Assembly: GCF_051020955.1 (NCBI RefSeq) | Contig: NW_027477026.1 | Location: 42,235-106,234 of the forward strand | DNA: 64,000 nt | Direction of reading: 5' to 3' | DNA from: Megalopta genalis | Taxonomy: Eukaryota; Arthropoda; Insecta; Hymenoptera; Halictidae | Shown here: piece by piece, positions 52,701 to 64,000 of the stretch | Layout of the letters: the number at the start of each line of letters is the position of its first letter | Numbering within the stretch: position 1 is the first letter of the stretch | Translations under genes and position numbers: made by a program | Notes under the pieces: model-generated | Database searches by the model: none | The model's input: the letters and a program-made list of their open reading frames with translations, nothing else | Told to the model about the DNA's origin: nothing

Positions 52701-55131
52701 TCGCATGGATTCGAAGATCAGCCTTCTACTTCGCATTTATTAGATGGTAAATCATGCGTTTCGCATGGATTTGAAGCTAACTCGTTTGTTTCGCATGCAG
52801 TTGAAGCTGAATCATGTATATCACAAGTATTTGCGGCTAAACCATTTGTTTCGCATGGATTCGAAGGTAACCCTTCTACTTCGCATTGATTTTAATCTAA
52901 ATCATGTGTTTCGCATGGATTTGAAGCTAACTCGTTTGTTTCGCATGCTGTTGAAGCTAAATCATGTATATCACAAGTATTTGAAGCTAAACCATTTGTT
53001 TCGCATGGATTCGAAGATAAGCCTCCTACTTCGCATTGATTTGAAGCTAAATCATGTGTTCGCATGGATTTGATGCTAACTCGTTTGCTTCGCATGCTGT
53101 TGAAGCTAAATCAAGTATATCACAAGTATTTGAAGCTATATCATATGTTTCGCATGGATTCGAAGATAACCCTTCTAATTCGCATTGATTTGAAGCTAAA
53201 TCTTGTGTTTCGCATGGATTTGAAGATAACTCGTTTGTTTCGCATGCTGTTGAAGCTAAGTCATGTATATCACAAGTATTTCAAGCTAAACCATTTGTTT
53301 CGCATGGATTCGAATATAAGCCTCCTAGCTCGCATTGATTTGAAGCTAAATCATGTGTTCGCATGGACTTGAAGCTACCTCGTTTGTTTCGCATTCTGTT
53401 GAAGCTAAATCAAGTGTATCACAAGTATTTGAAGCCAAACCATTTGCTTCGCATGGATTCGAAGATCAGCCTTCTACTTCGCATTTATTAGATGGTAAAT
53501 CATGCGTTTCGCATGGATTTGAAGCTAACTCGTTTGTTTCGCATTCTGTTGAAGCTAAATCATGTATATCACAAGTATTTGAAGCTAAATCATTTGTTTC
53601 GCATGGATTCGAAGATAAGCCTTCTACTTCGCATTGATTTGAAGTTAAATCATGTGTTTCGCATGGATTTGAATCTAACTCGTTTATTTCGTATGCTGTT
53701 GAAGCTAAATCATATATATCACAAGTATATGAAGCTAATCCATTTGTTTCGCATGGATTCGAAGTTCAGCCTTCTACTTCGCATTTATAAGATGCTAAAT
53801 CATGTGTTTCGCATGGATTTGAAGCTAACTCGTTTGTTTCGCATTCTGTTGAAGCTAAATCATGCATATCACAAGTATTTGAAGCTAAACCATTTGCTTC
53901 GCATGGATTCGAAGATAACCCTTCTACTTCGCATTGATTTGAAGTTAAATCATGTGTTTCGCATGGATTTGAATCTAACTCGTTTATTTCGTATGCTGTT
54001 GAAGCTAAATCATATATATCACAAGTATATGAAGCTAATCCATTTGTTTCGCATGGATTCGAAGATAAGCCTTCTGCTTCGCATTGATTTGAAGCTAAAT
54101 CATGTGTTTCGCATGGATTAGAATCTAACTCGTTTGTTTCGCATGCTGTTGAAGATAAATCAAGTGTATCACAAGTATTTGAAGCCAATCCATTTGCTTC
54201 GCATGGATTCGAAGATCAGCCTTCTACTTCGCATTGATTAGATGATAAATCATATGTTTCGCATGGATTTGAAGCTAACTCGTTTGTTTCGCATGCAGTT
54301 GAAGCTGAATCATGTATATCACAAGTATTTGAAGCTAAACCATTTGATTCGCATGGATTCGAAGATAAGCCTCCTACTTCGCATTGATTTGAAGCTAAAT
54401 CATGTGTTCGCATGGATTTGAAGCTAACTCGTTTCTTTCGCATGCTGTTGAAGCTAAATCATGTATATCACAAGTATTTGAAGCTAATTCATATGTTTCG
54501 CATGGATTCGAAGATAACCCTTCTAATTCGCATTGATTTGAAGCTAAATCATTCGTTTCGCATGGATTTGAAGCTAAGCCATCAACTTCGCGTTGAATTG
54601 ATGCTAAATCATGTTTTTCGTTTGGACTTGAAACTAACTCGTTTATTTCGCATGCTGTTGAAGCTAAATCAAGTGTATCACAAGTATTTGAATCCAAATC
54701 ATGTGTTTCACATGGATTTGAAGCTAACTCGTTTGTTTCGCATGCAGTTGAAGCTGAATCATGTATATCACAAGCATTTGAAGCTAAACTATTCGTTTCG
54801 CATGGATTCGAAGATAAGCCTTCCACTTCGCATTGATTTCAAGCTAAATCATGTGTTCCGCATGGATTTGAATCGAACTCGTTTGTTTCGCTTGCTGTTG
54901 AAGCTAAATCATGTATATCACATGTATTTGAAGCTAAACCATTTGATTCCCATGGATTTGAAGCTAAGCTTTCAACTTCGCATTGATTTGAATATAACTC
55001 ATGTGTTTCGCTTGGATTTGAAGCTAACTCGTTTGTTTCGCATGCTGTTGAAGCTAAATCATGTATATCACAAGTAATTGAAGCTATATCATATGTTTCG
55101 CATGGATTCGAAGCTAACTCGTTTGTTTCAC

Positions 55132-56520
55132 ATGCTGTTGAAGCTAAGTCATGTATATCACAAGTATTTGAAGCTAATCCATTTGTTTCGCATGCATTCG
55201 AAGATAAGCCTCCTACTTCGCATTGATTTGAAGCTAAATCATGTGTTCGCATGGACTTGAAACTACATCGTTTGTTTCGCATGCTGTTGAAGCTAAATCA
55301 AGTGTGTCACAAGTATTTCAAGCCAAACCATTTGCTTCGCATGGATTCGAAGATCATCCTTCTACTTCGCATTTATAAGATGCTAAATCATGTGTTTCGC
55401 ATGGATTTGAAGCTAACTCGTTTGTTTCGCCTGCATTTGAAGCCATATCACTTATATTTTCAAGTATGTGAAGCTACATCATTCGTTACGCATGGATTTG
55501 AAGCTAAGCCATGAACTTCGCGTTGACTTGATGCTAAATCATGTTTTTCGTTTGGACTTGAAGCTAACTCGTTTGTTTCGCATGTTGTTGAAGCTAAATC
55601 ATGTATATCACAAGTATTTGAAGCTATATCATATGTTTCGCATGGATTCGAAGATAAGCCTCCTACTTCGCATTGATTTGAATATAACTCATGTGTTTCG
55701 CTTGGATTTGAAGCTAACTCGTTTGTTTCGCATGCTGTTGAAGCTAAATCATGTATATCACAAGTAATTGAAGCTATATCATATGTTTCGCATGGATTCG
55801 AAGCTAACTCGTTTGTTTTGCATGCTGTTGAAGCTAAATCATGTATATCACAAGTATTTGAAGCTATATCATATGTTTCGCATGGATTCGAAGATAAGCC
55901 TTCTAATTCGCATTGATTTGAAGCTAAATCACGTGTTTCGCATGGATTTGAAGCTAACTCGTTTGTTTCGCATGCTGTTGAAGCTAAGTCATGTATATCA
56001 CAAGTATTTGAAGCTAATCCATTTGTTTCGCATGCATTCGAAGATAAGCCTCCTACTTCGCATTGATTTGAAGCTAAATCATGTGTTCGCATGGACTTGA
56101 AACTACATCGTTTGTTTCGCATGCTGTTGAAGCTAAATCAAGTGTGTCACAAGTATTTCAAGCCAAACCATTTGCTTCGCATGGATTCGAAGATCATCCT
56201 TCTACTTCGCATTTATAAGATGCTAAATCATGTGTTTCGCATGGATTTGAAGCTAACTCGTTTGTTTCGCCTGCATTTGAAGCCATATCACTTATATTTT
56301 CAAGTATGTGAAGCTACATCATTCGTTACGCATGGATTTGAAGCTAAGCCATGAACTTCGCGTTGACTTGATGCTAAATCATGTTTTTCGTTTGGACTTG
56401 AAGCTAACTCGTTTGTTTCGCATGTTGTTGAAGCTAAATCATGTATATCACAAGTATTTGAAGCTATATCATATGTTTCGCATGGATTCGAAGATAAGCC
56501 TCCTACTTCGCATTGATTTG
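55132..56520. repeat. Duplication at 840-bp spacing
   Basis: About 55132-55680 match 55972-56520, 28 units apart, with no difference noticed. Just upstream, the two copies differ by exactly 150 bp: the region starting at about 55078 lacks one whole HOR that is present in the region starting at about 55768. This shows gain or loss of one HOR between recent copies. Confidence 0.8.
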
Positions 56521-59500
56521 AAGCTAAATCATTTGTTCGCATGGATTTGAAGCTAACTCGTTTGTTTCGCATGCTGTTGAAGCTAAATGATGTATATCAC
56601 AAGTATTTGAAGCTATATCATATGTTTCGCATGGATTCGAAGATAACCCTTCTAATTCGCATTGATTTGAAGCTAAATCATGTGTTTCGCATGGATTTGA
56701 AGCTAACTCGTTTGTTTCGCATGCTGTTGAAGCTAAGTCATGTATATCACAAGTATTTGAAGCTAAACCATTTGTTTCGCATGGATTCGAAGATAAGCCT
56801 CCATCTTCGCATTGATTTGAAGCTAAATCATGTGTTCGCATGCATTTGAAGCTACCTCGTTTGTTTCGCATGCTGTTGAAGCTAAATCAAATGTATCACA
56901 TGTATTTGAAGCCAAACCATTTGCTTCGCATGGATTCGAAGATAAGCCTTCTACTTCGCATTGATTTTAATCTAAATCATGTGTTTCGCATGGATTTGAA
57001 GCTAACTCGTTTGTTTTGCATGCTGTTGAAGCTAAATCATGTATATCACAAGTATTTGAAGCTATATCATATGTTTCGCATGGATTCGAAGATAAGCCTC
57101 CTACTTCGCATTGATTTGAAGCTAAATCATTTGTTCGCATGGATTTGAAGCTAACTCGTTTGTTTCGCATGCTGTTGAAGCTAAATCATGTATATCACAA
57201 GTATTTGAAGCTATATCATATGTTTCGCATGGATTCGAAGATAACCCTTCTAATTCGCATTGATTTGAAGCTAAATCATGTGTTTCGCATGGATTTGAAG
57301 CTAACTCGTTTGTTTCGCATGCTATTGAAGCTAAGTCATGTATATCACAAGTATTTGAAGCTAAACTATTTGTTTCGCATGGATTCGAAGATAAGCCTCC
57401 ATCTTCGCATTGATTTGAAGCTAAATCATGTGTTCGCATGCATTTGAAGCTACCTCGTTTGTTTCGCATGCTGTTGAAGCTAAATCAAGTGTATCACATG
57501 TATTTGAAGCCAAACCATTTGCTTCGCATGGATTCGAAGATAAGCCTTCTACTTCGCATTTATTAGATGCTAAATCATGTGTTTCGCATGGGTTTTAAGC
57601 TAACTCGTTTGATTCGCCTGCATTTGAAGCTATATCACTTATATTCACAAGTATGTGAAGCAAAATCATTCGTTTAGCATGGATTTGAAGCTAAGCCATC
57701 AACTTCGCGTTGACTTGATGCTAAATCATGTTTTTCGTTCGGACTTGAAGCTAACTCGTTTGTTTCGCATGTTGTTGAAGCTAAATCATGTATTTCACAA
57801 GTATTTGAAGCTAAACCATTTGTTTCGCATTTATTCCAAGCTAAGCCTTCTACTTCACATTGATTTGAGTCTAAATCATGTATCTCGCTTGGATTTGAAG
57901 CTAACTCGTTTTTTTCGCTAGCAGTTGAAGCTAAATCATGTATATCACAAGTATTTGAAGCCAAACCATTTGCTTCGCATGGATTCGAAGATCATCCTTC
58001 TACTTCGCATTTATAAGATGCTAAATCATGTGTTTCGCATGGATTTGAAGCTAACTCGTATGTTTCGCCTGCATTTGAAGCAATATCACTTATATTTTCA
58101 AGTATGTGAATCTACATCATTCGTTACGCATGGATTTGAAGCTAAGCCATGAACTTCGCGTTGACTTGATGCTAAATCATGTTTTTCGTTTGGACTTGAA
58201 GCTAACTCGTTTGTTTCGCATGTTGTTGAAGCTAAATCATGTATATCACAAGTATTTGAAGCTAAACCATTTGTTACGCTTGGATTCGAAGTTAAGCCTC
58301 CTACTTCGCATTGATTTGAAGCTAAACCATTTGCTTCGCATGGATTCGAAGATAAGCCTTCTACTTCGCATTTATTAGATGCTAAATCATGTGTTTCGCA
58401 TGGGTTTTAAGCTAACTCGTTTGATTCGCCTGCATTTGAAGCTATATCACTTATATTCACAAGTATGTGAAGCAAAATCATTCGTTTAGCATGGATTTGA
58501 AGCTAAGCCATCAACTTCGCGTTGACTTGATGCTAAATCATGTTTTTCGTTCGGACTTGAAGCTAACTCGTTTGTTTCGCATGCTGTTGAAGCTAAATCA
58601 TGTATATCACAAGTATTTGAAGCTATATCATATGTTTCGCATGGATTCGAAGATAACCCTTCTAATTCGCATTGATTTGAAGCTAAATCATGTGTTTCGC
58701 ATGGATTTGAAGCTAACTCGTTTGTTTCGCATGCTGTTGAAGCTAAGTCATGTATATCACAAGTATTTGAAGCTAAACCATTTGTTTCGCATGGATTCGA
58801 AGATAAGCCTCCATCTTCGCATTGATTTGAAGCTAAATCATGTGTTAGCATGCATTTGAAGCTACCTCGTTTGTTTCGCATGTTGTTGAAGCTAAATCAT
58901 GTATTTCACAAGTATTTGAAGCTAAACCATTTGTTTCGCATTTATTCCAAGCTAAGCCTTCTACTTCACATTGATTTGAGTCTAAATCATGTGTCTCGCT
59001 TGGATTTGAAGCTAACTCGTTTTTTTCGCTAGCAGTTGAAGCTAAATCATGTATATCACAAGTATTTGAAGCTAAACCATTTGATTCCCATGGATTTGAA
59101 GCTAAGCTTTCAACTTCGCATTGATTTGAATATAACTCATGTGTTTCGCTTGGATTTGAAGCTAACTCGTTTGCTTCGCATGTTGTTGAAGCTTAATCAT
59201 GTATATCACAAGTATTTTAAGCTAAACCATTGGTTTCGCTTGGATTCGAAGATAAGCCTTCTACTTCGTATTGATTTTAATCTAAATCGTGTGTTTCGCA
59301 TTGATTTGAAGCTAACTCGTTTGTTTCGCATGCTGTTGAAGCTAAATCATGTATATCACAAGTAATTGAAGCTATATCATATGTTTCGCATGGATTCGAA
59401 GATAACCCTTCTAATTCGCATTGATTTGAAGCTAAATCATGTGTTTCGCATGGATTTGAAGCTAACTCGTTTGTTTCGCATGCTGTTGAAGATAAATCAA

Positions 59501-59859
59501 GTGTATCACATGTATTTGAAGCCAAACCATTTGCTTCGCATGGATTCGAGGATCAGCCTTCTACTTCGCATTGATTAGATGCTAAATCATGTGTTTAGCA
59601 TGGGTTTAAAGCTAACTCGTTTGTTTCGCCTGCATTTGAAGCTATATCACTTATATTCACAAGTATGTGAAGCTAAATCATGTGTTTCGCATGGATTTGA
59701 AGCTAACTCGTTTGTTTCGCATGCTGTTGAAGCTAAATCATGTATATCACAAGTATTTGAAACTAAACCATTTGTTTCGCATGGATTCGAAGATTAGCCT
59801 TCTACTTCGCATTGATTAGATGCTAAATCATGTGTTTAGCATGGGTTTAAAGCTAACTC
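56243..59859. repeat. Large duplication, copy 1 (4440-bp spacing)
   Basis: Bases 56243 to about 58695 match 60683-63135 at 4440 bp, then about 58995-59859 match 63136-64000 at 4141 bp. Copy 1 holds 299 bp (ten units minus 1 bp) that copy 2 lacks. Within it, 56.54-56.87 kb and 57.14-57.47 kb are themselves related at 598 bp. Confidence 0.83.
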
Positions 59860-60682
59860 GTTTGTTTCGCCTGCATTTGAAGCTATATCACTTATATTCA
59901 CAAGTATGTGAAGCTAAATCATGTGTTTCGCATGGATTTGAAGCTAACTCTTTTGTTTCGCATTCTGTTGAAGCTAAATCATGCATATCACAAGTATTTG
60001 AAGCTAAACCATTTGCTTCGCATGGATTCGAAGATCAGCCTTCTACTTCGCATTTATTAGATGGTAAATCATGCGTTTCGCATGGATTTGAAGCTAACTC
60101 GTTTGTTTCGCATGCAGTTGAAGCTGAATCATGTATATCACAAGTATTTGCGGCTAAACCATTTGTTTCGCATGGATTCGAAGATAACCCTTCTAATTCG
60201 CATTGATTTGAAGCTAAATCATGAGTTTCGCATGGATTTGAAGCAAACTCTTTTGTTTCGCAAGCTGTTGAAGCTAAATCACGTATATCACAAGTATTTG
60301 AAGCTAAACCATTTGTTTCGCATGGATTCGAAGATAAGCCTCCTACTTCGCATTGATTTGATGCTAAATCATGTGTTCGCATGGATTTGAAGCTAACTCG
60401 TATGGTTCGCATGCTGTTGAAGCTAAATCAAGTGTATCACAAGTATTTGAAGCTAAACCATTTGTTTCGCATGGATTCGAATATCAGCCTTCTACTTCGC
60501 ATTGATTTGAAGTTAGATCATATGCTTCGCATGGATTTGAAGCTAACTCGTTTGTTTTGTTTGTAGTTGAAGCTAAATCATGTATATAACAGGTATATCA
60601 AGGTAATCCATTTGTGCCGCATTTATTCGAAGCTAAGCCTTCTACTTCGCATTGATTTGAGGCAAAATCATGTGTTTCGCTT

Positions 60683-63600
60683 GGATTTGAAGCTAACTCG
60701 TTTGTTTCGCCTGCATTTGAAGCCATATCACTTATATTTTCAAGTATGTGAAGCTACATCATTCGTTACGCATGGATTTGAAGCTAAGCCATGAACTTCG
60801 CGTTGACTTGATGCTAAATCATGTTTTTCGTTTGGACTTGAAGCTAACTCGTTTGTTTCGCATGTTGTTGAAGCTAAATCATGTATATCACAAGTATTTG
60901 AAGCTATATCATATGTTTCGCATGGATTCGAAGATAAGCCTCCTACTTCGCATTGATTTGAAGCTAAATCATTTGTTCGCATGGATTTGAAGCTAACTCG
61001 TTTGTTTCGCATGCTGTTGAAGCTAAATGATGTATATCACAAGTATTTGAAGCTATATCATATGTTTCGCATGGATTCGAAGATAACCCTTCTAATTCGC
61101 ATTGATTTGAAGCTAAATCATGTGTTTCGCATGGATTTGAAGCTAACTCGTTTGTTTCGCATGCTGTTGAAGCTAAGTCATGTATATCACAAGTATTTGA
61201 AGCTAAACCATTTGTTTCGCATGGATTCGAAGATAAGCCTCCATCTTCGCATTGATTTGAAGCTAAATCATGTGTTCGCATGCATTTGAAGCTACCTCGT
61301 TTGTTTCGCATGCTGTTGAAGCTAAATCAAATGTATCACATGTATTTGAAGCCAAACCATTTGCTTCGCATGGATTCGAAGATAAGCCTTCTACTTCGCA
61401 TTGATTTTAATCTAAATCATGTGTTTCGCATGGATTTGAAGCTAACTCGTTTGTTTTGCATGCTGTTGAAGCTAAATCATGTATATCACAAGTATTTGAA
61501 GCTATATCATATGTTTCGCATGGATTCGAAGATAAGCCTCCTACTTCGCATTGATTTGAAGCTAAATCATTTGTTCGCATGGATTTGAAGCTAACTCGTT
61601 TGTTTCGCATGCTGTTGAAGCTAAATCATGTATATCACAAGTATTTGAAGCTATATCATATGTTTCGCATGGATTCGAAGATAACCCTTCTAATTCGCAT
61701 TGATTTGAAGCTAAATCATGTGTTTCGCATGGATTTGAAGCTAACTCGTTTGTTTCGCATGCTATTGAAGCTAAGTCATGTATATCACAAGTATTTGAAG
61801 CTAAACTATTTGTTTCGCATGGATTCGAAGATAAGCCTCCATCTTCGCATTGATTTGAAGCTAAATCATGTGTTCGCATGCATTTGAAGCTACCTCGTTT
61901 GTTTCGCATGCTGTTGAAGCTAAATCAAGTGTATCACATGTATTTGAAGCCAAACCATTTGCTTCGCATGGATTCGAAGATAAGCCTTCTACTTCGCATT
62001 TATTAGATGCTAAATCATGTGATTCGCATGGGTTTTAAGCTAACTCGTTTGATTCGCCTGCATTTGAAGCTATATCACTTATATTCACAAGTATGTGAAG
62101 CAAAATCATTCGTTTAGCATGGATTTGAAGCTAAGCCATCAACTTCGCGTTGACTTGATGCTAAATCATGTTTTTCGTTCGGACTTGAAGCTAACTCGTT
62201 TGTTTCGCATGTTGTTGAAGCTAAATCATGTATTTCACAAGTATTTGAAGCTAAACCATTTGTTTCGCATTTATTCCAAGCTAAGCCTTCTACTTCACAT
62301 TGATTTGAGTCTAAATCATGTATCTCGCTTGGATTTGAAGCTAACTCGTTTTTTTCGCTAGCAGTTGAAGCTAAATCATGTATATCACAAGTATTTGAAG
62401 CCAAACCATTTGCTTCGCATGGATTCGAAGATCATCCTTCTACTTCGCATTTATAAGATGCTAAATCATGTGTTTCGCATGGATTTGAAGCTAACTCGTA
62501 TGTTTCGCCTGCATTTGAAGCAATATCACTTATATTTTCAAGTATGTGAATCTACATCATTCGTTACGCATGGATTTGAAGCTAAGCCATGAACTTCGCG
62601 TTGACTTGATGCTAAATCATGTTTTTCGTTTGGACTTGAAGCTAACTCGTTTGTTTCGCATGTTGTTGAAGCTAAATCATGTATATCACAAGTATTTGAA
62701 GCTAAACCATTTGTTACGCTTGGATTCGAAGTTAAGCCTCCTACTTCGCATTGATTTGAAGCTAAACCATTTGCTTCGCATGGATTCGAAGATAAGCCTT
62801 CTACTTCGCATTTATTAGATGCTAAATCATGTGTTTCGCATGGGTTTTAAGCTAACTCGTTTGATTCGCCTGCATTTGAAGCTATATCACTTATATTCAC
62901 AAGTATGTGAAGCAAAATCATTCGTTTAGCATGGATTTGAAGCTAAGCCATCAACTTCGCGTTGACTTGATGCTAAATCATGTTTTTCGTTCGGACTTGA
63001 AGCTAACTCGTTTGTTTCGCATGCTGTTGAAGCTAAATCATGTATATCACAAGTATTTGAAGCTATATCATATGTTTCGCATGGATTCGAAGATAACCCT
63101 TCTAATTCGCATTGATTTGAAGCTAAATCATGTGTCTCGCTTGGATTTGAAGCTAACTCGTTTTTTTCGCTAGCAGTTGAAGCTAAATCATGTATATCAC
63201 AAGTATTTGAAGCTAAACCATTTGATTCCCATGGATTTGAAGCTAAGCTTTCAACTTCGCATTGATTTGAATATAACTCATGTGTTTCGCTTGGATTTGA
63301 AGCTAACTCGTTTGCTTCGCATGTTGTTGAAGCTTAATCATGTATATCACAAGTATTTGAAGCTAAACCATTGGTTTCGCTTGGATTCGAAGATAAGCCT
63401 TCTACTTCGTATTGATTTTAATCTAAATCGTGTGTTTCGCATTGATTTGAAGCTAACTCGTTTGTTTCGCATGCTGTTGAAGCTAAATCATGTATATCAC
63501 AAGTAATTGAAGCTATATCATATGTTTCGCATGGATTCGAAGATAACCCTTCTAATTCGCATTGATTTGAAGCTAAATCATGTGTTTCGCATGGATTTGA

Positions 63601-64000
63601 AGCTAACTCGTTTGTTTCGCATGCTGTTGAAGATAAATCAAGTGTATCACATGTATTTGAAGCCAAACCATTTGCTTCGCATGGATTCGAGGATCAGCCT
63701 TCTACTTCGCATTGATTAGATGCTAAATCATGTGTTTAGCATGGGTTTAAAGCTAACTCGTTTGTTTCGCCTGCATTTGAAGCTATATCACTTATATTCA
63801 CAAGTATGTGAAGCTAAATCATGTGTTTCGCATGGATTTGAAGCTAACTCGTTTGTTTCGCATGCTGTTGAAGCTAAATCATGTATATCACAAGTATTTG
63901 AAACTAAACCATTTGTTTCGCATGGATTCGAAGATTAGCCTTCTACTTCGCATTGATTAGATGCTAAATCATGTGTTTAGCATGGGTTTAAAGCTAACTC
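60683..64000. repeat. Large duplication, copy 2, cut by the window end
   Basis: This is the second copy of 56243-59859, shorter by 299 bp at about 63136, and it continues past the window edge. Differences seen are TGATTCGCATGGG near 62020 against TGTTTCGCATGGG near 57580, and GTATTTGAAGC near 63351 against GTATTTTAAGC near 59211. The left edge lies where CGCTTGG at 60677 faces CGCATGG in copy 1. Confidence 0.83.

Larger units (their letters stand above)
1..64000. repeat. Tandem array of a 30-bp unit filling the window
   Basis: Every part of the window is built from a 30-bp unit of the form TTTCGCATGG, then ATTTGAAGCT, then a variable ten-base tail such as AACTCGTTTG or AAATCATGTG. The GAAGCTAA core and the TTCGCAT start are the most constant parts. 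There are roughly 2,100 units, all in the same orientation. I saw no inverted block and no inserted unique or transposon-like sequence. Both window ends lie inside the array, so its flanks and full length are unknown. There is no gene-bearing gap to describe, because every stretch over 300 bases holds this repeat. The size and hierarchy are typical of eukaryotic satellite DNA; I do not recognise the family. Direct observation for the repeat, inference for the class. Confidence 0.98.
27661..64000. repeat. Right array domain with 29-bp units and divergent modules
   Basis: About forty units have lost one T (TGTTCGC instead of TGTTTCGC), giving 29-bp units. Examples start near 27671, 29411, 29561, 30311, 31991, 34909, 35449, 37939, 39528, 42556, 45133, 46786, 48022, 48772, 49520, 50868, 52370, 53057, 54406, 57132 and 61873. 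A 61-bp divergent unit pair recurs about 25 times. A further marker, GAATCGAACTCG in unit D, is confined to about 37.5-50.0 kb, so the domain itself has sub-blocks. Larger segmental repeats listed separately dominate its structure. Confidence 0.78.

Noticed and set aside
50415..54000. Third open frame with FEAKPFVSHG-like decapeptides on the plus strand
   Set aside because: The consensus C unit has CATTGA, placing TGA in this frame once per 150 bp. Only short stretches with CATTTATTAG or fused units stay open.
1..64000. CRISPR array (30-bp direct repeats)
   Set aside because: Repeats abut directly with no unique spacers, units vary throughout, and no cas genes are present.
1..64000. CENP-B box in the TTCG-containing units
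   Set aside because: The box needs TTCG, four bases, A, two bases, then CGGG. The units have TTCGCATGG and I saw no CGGG at the required place.
1..64000. Alternative genetic code turning the frame-breaking TGA, TAA or TAG into sense codons
   Set aside because: All three stops break the frames, and out-of-frame indels (29-bp and 61-bp units, 2-bp and 17-bp losses) would still interrupt any reading.
1..64000. Telomeric repeat or rDNA spacer
   Set aside because: Units are 30 bp, varied and not of a short G-rich telomere type, and no rRNA sequence is present.
1..64000. Bacterial repeat protein gene such as a large adhesin
   Set aside because: No frame is maintained, there is no operon context or ribosome binding site, and the HOR hierarchy is typical of eukaryotic satellites.

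Overview
The whole 64 kb window is one uninterrupted tandem repeat array. Apart from the array I see no tRNA, rRNA, transposon, CRISPR array, promoter or unique-sequence gene. The basic unit is 30 bp. Five diverged unit types follow each other in fixed order (A-B-C-D-E) to make a 150-bp higher-order repeat (HOR), with recurrent shortened versions of 120 and 90 bp. All units point the same way, and the array runs off both ends, so its true length exceeds 64 kb. An array of this size, divergence pattern and hierarchy points to eukaryotic nuclear satellite or very large minisatellite DNA. The sequence does not allow a lineage to be named. The consensus HOR is about 37% GC (counted by hand) and CpG is not depleted.

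Layout. The left domain (1 to about 22.7-27.7 kb) is a mosaic of recurrent 150-bp HOR haplotypes, mostly in strict 30-bp register, with kilobase-scale copies of itself (1-2290 copied at 3536-5825; 2640-3830 at 7015-8205; 5250-6425 at 8637-9812). The right domain (about 27.7-64 kb) is marked by a 29-bp unit (one T lost in TGTTTCGC) present in about forty copies, and by a 61-bp divergent unit pair carrying a 1-bp insertion. Inside it, 30.6-36.8 kb holds a large duplication. 37.4-45.5 kb holds nested, directly abutting tandem duplications (2x1589, 2x839, 2x2577 bp). 47.3-49.7 kb holds about 3.2 copies of a 749-bp unit. 56.2-64.0 kb holds a duplication at 4.44 kb spacing.

Coding potential. Because 30 is divisible by 3, every frame keeps a 10-residue period. 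Two frames have no stop in the consensus HOR. The plus frame gives basic/aliphatic decapeptides such as LKLNHVFRMD (longest ORF 761 aa). The minus frame gives hydrophilic decapeptides with one cysteine each, such as LASNPCETHD (longest 323 aa). Both are broken repeatedly by fixed nonsense variants and by out-of-frame indels that spread with the repeats. No initiation context, signal peptide, non-repeat domain or end of a gene is visible. I therefore call no gene. The long ORFs are best read as by-products of an in-phase repeat, with a low-probability alternative that the minus-strand cysteine decapeptide is, or descends from, a real repetitive protein.
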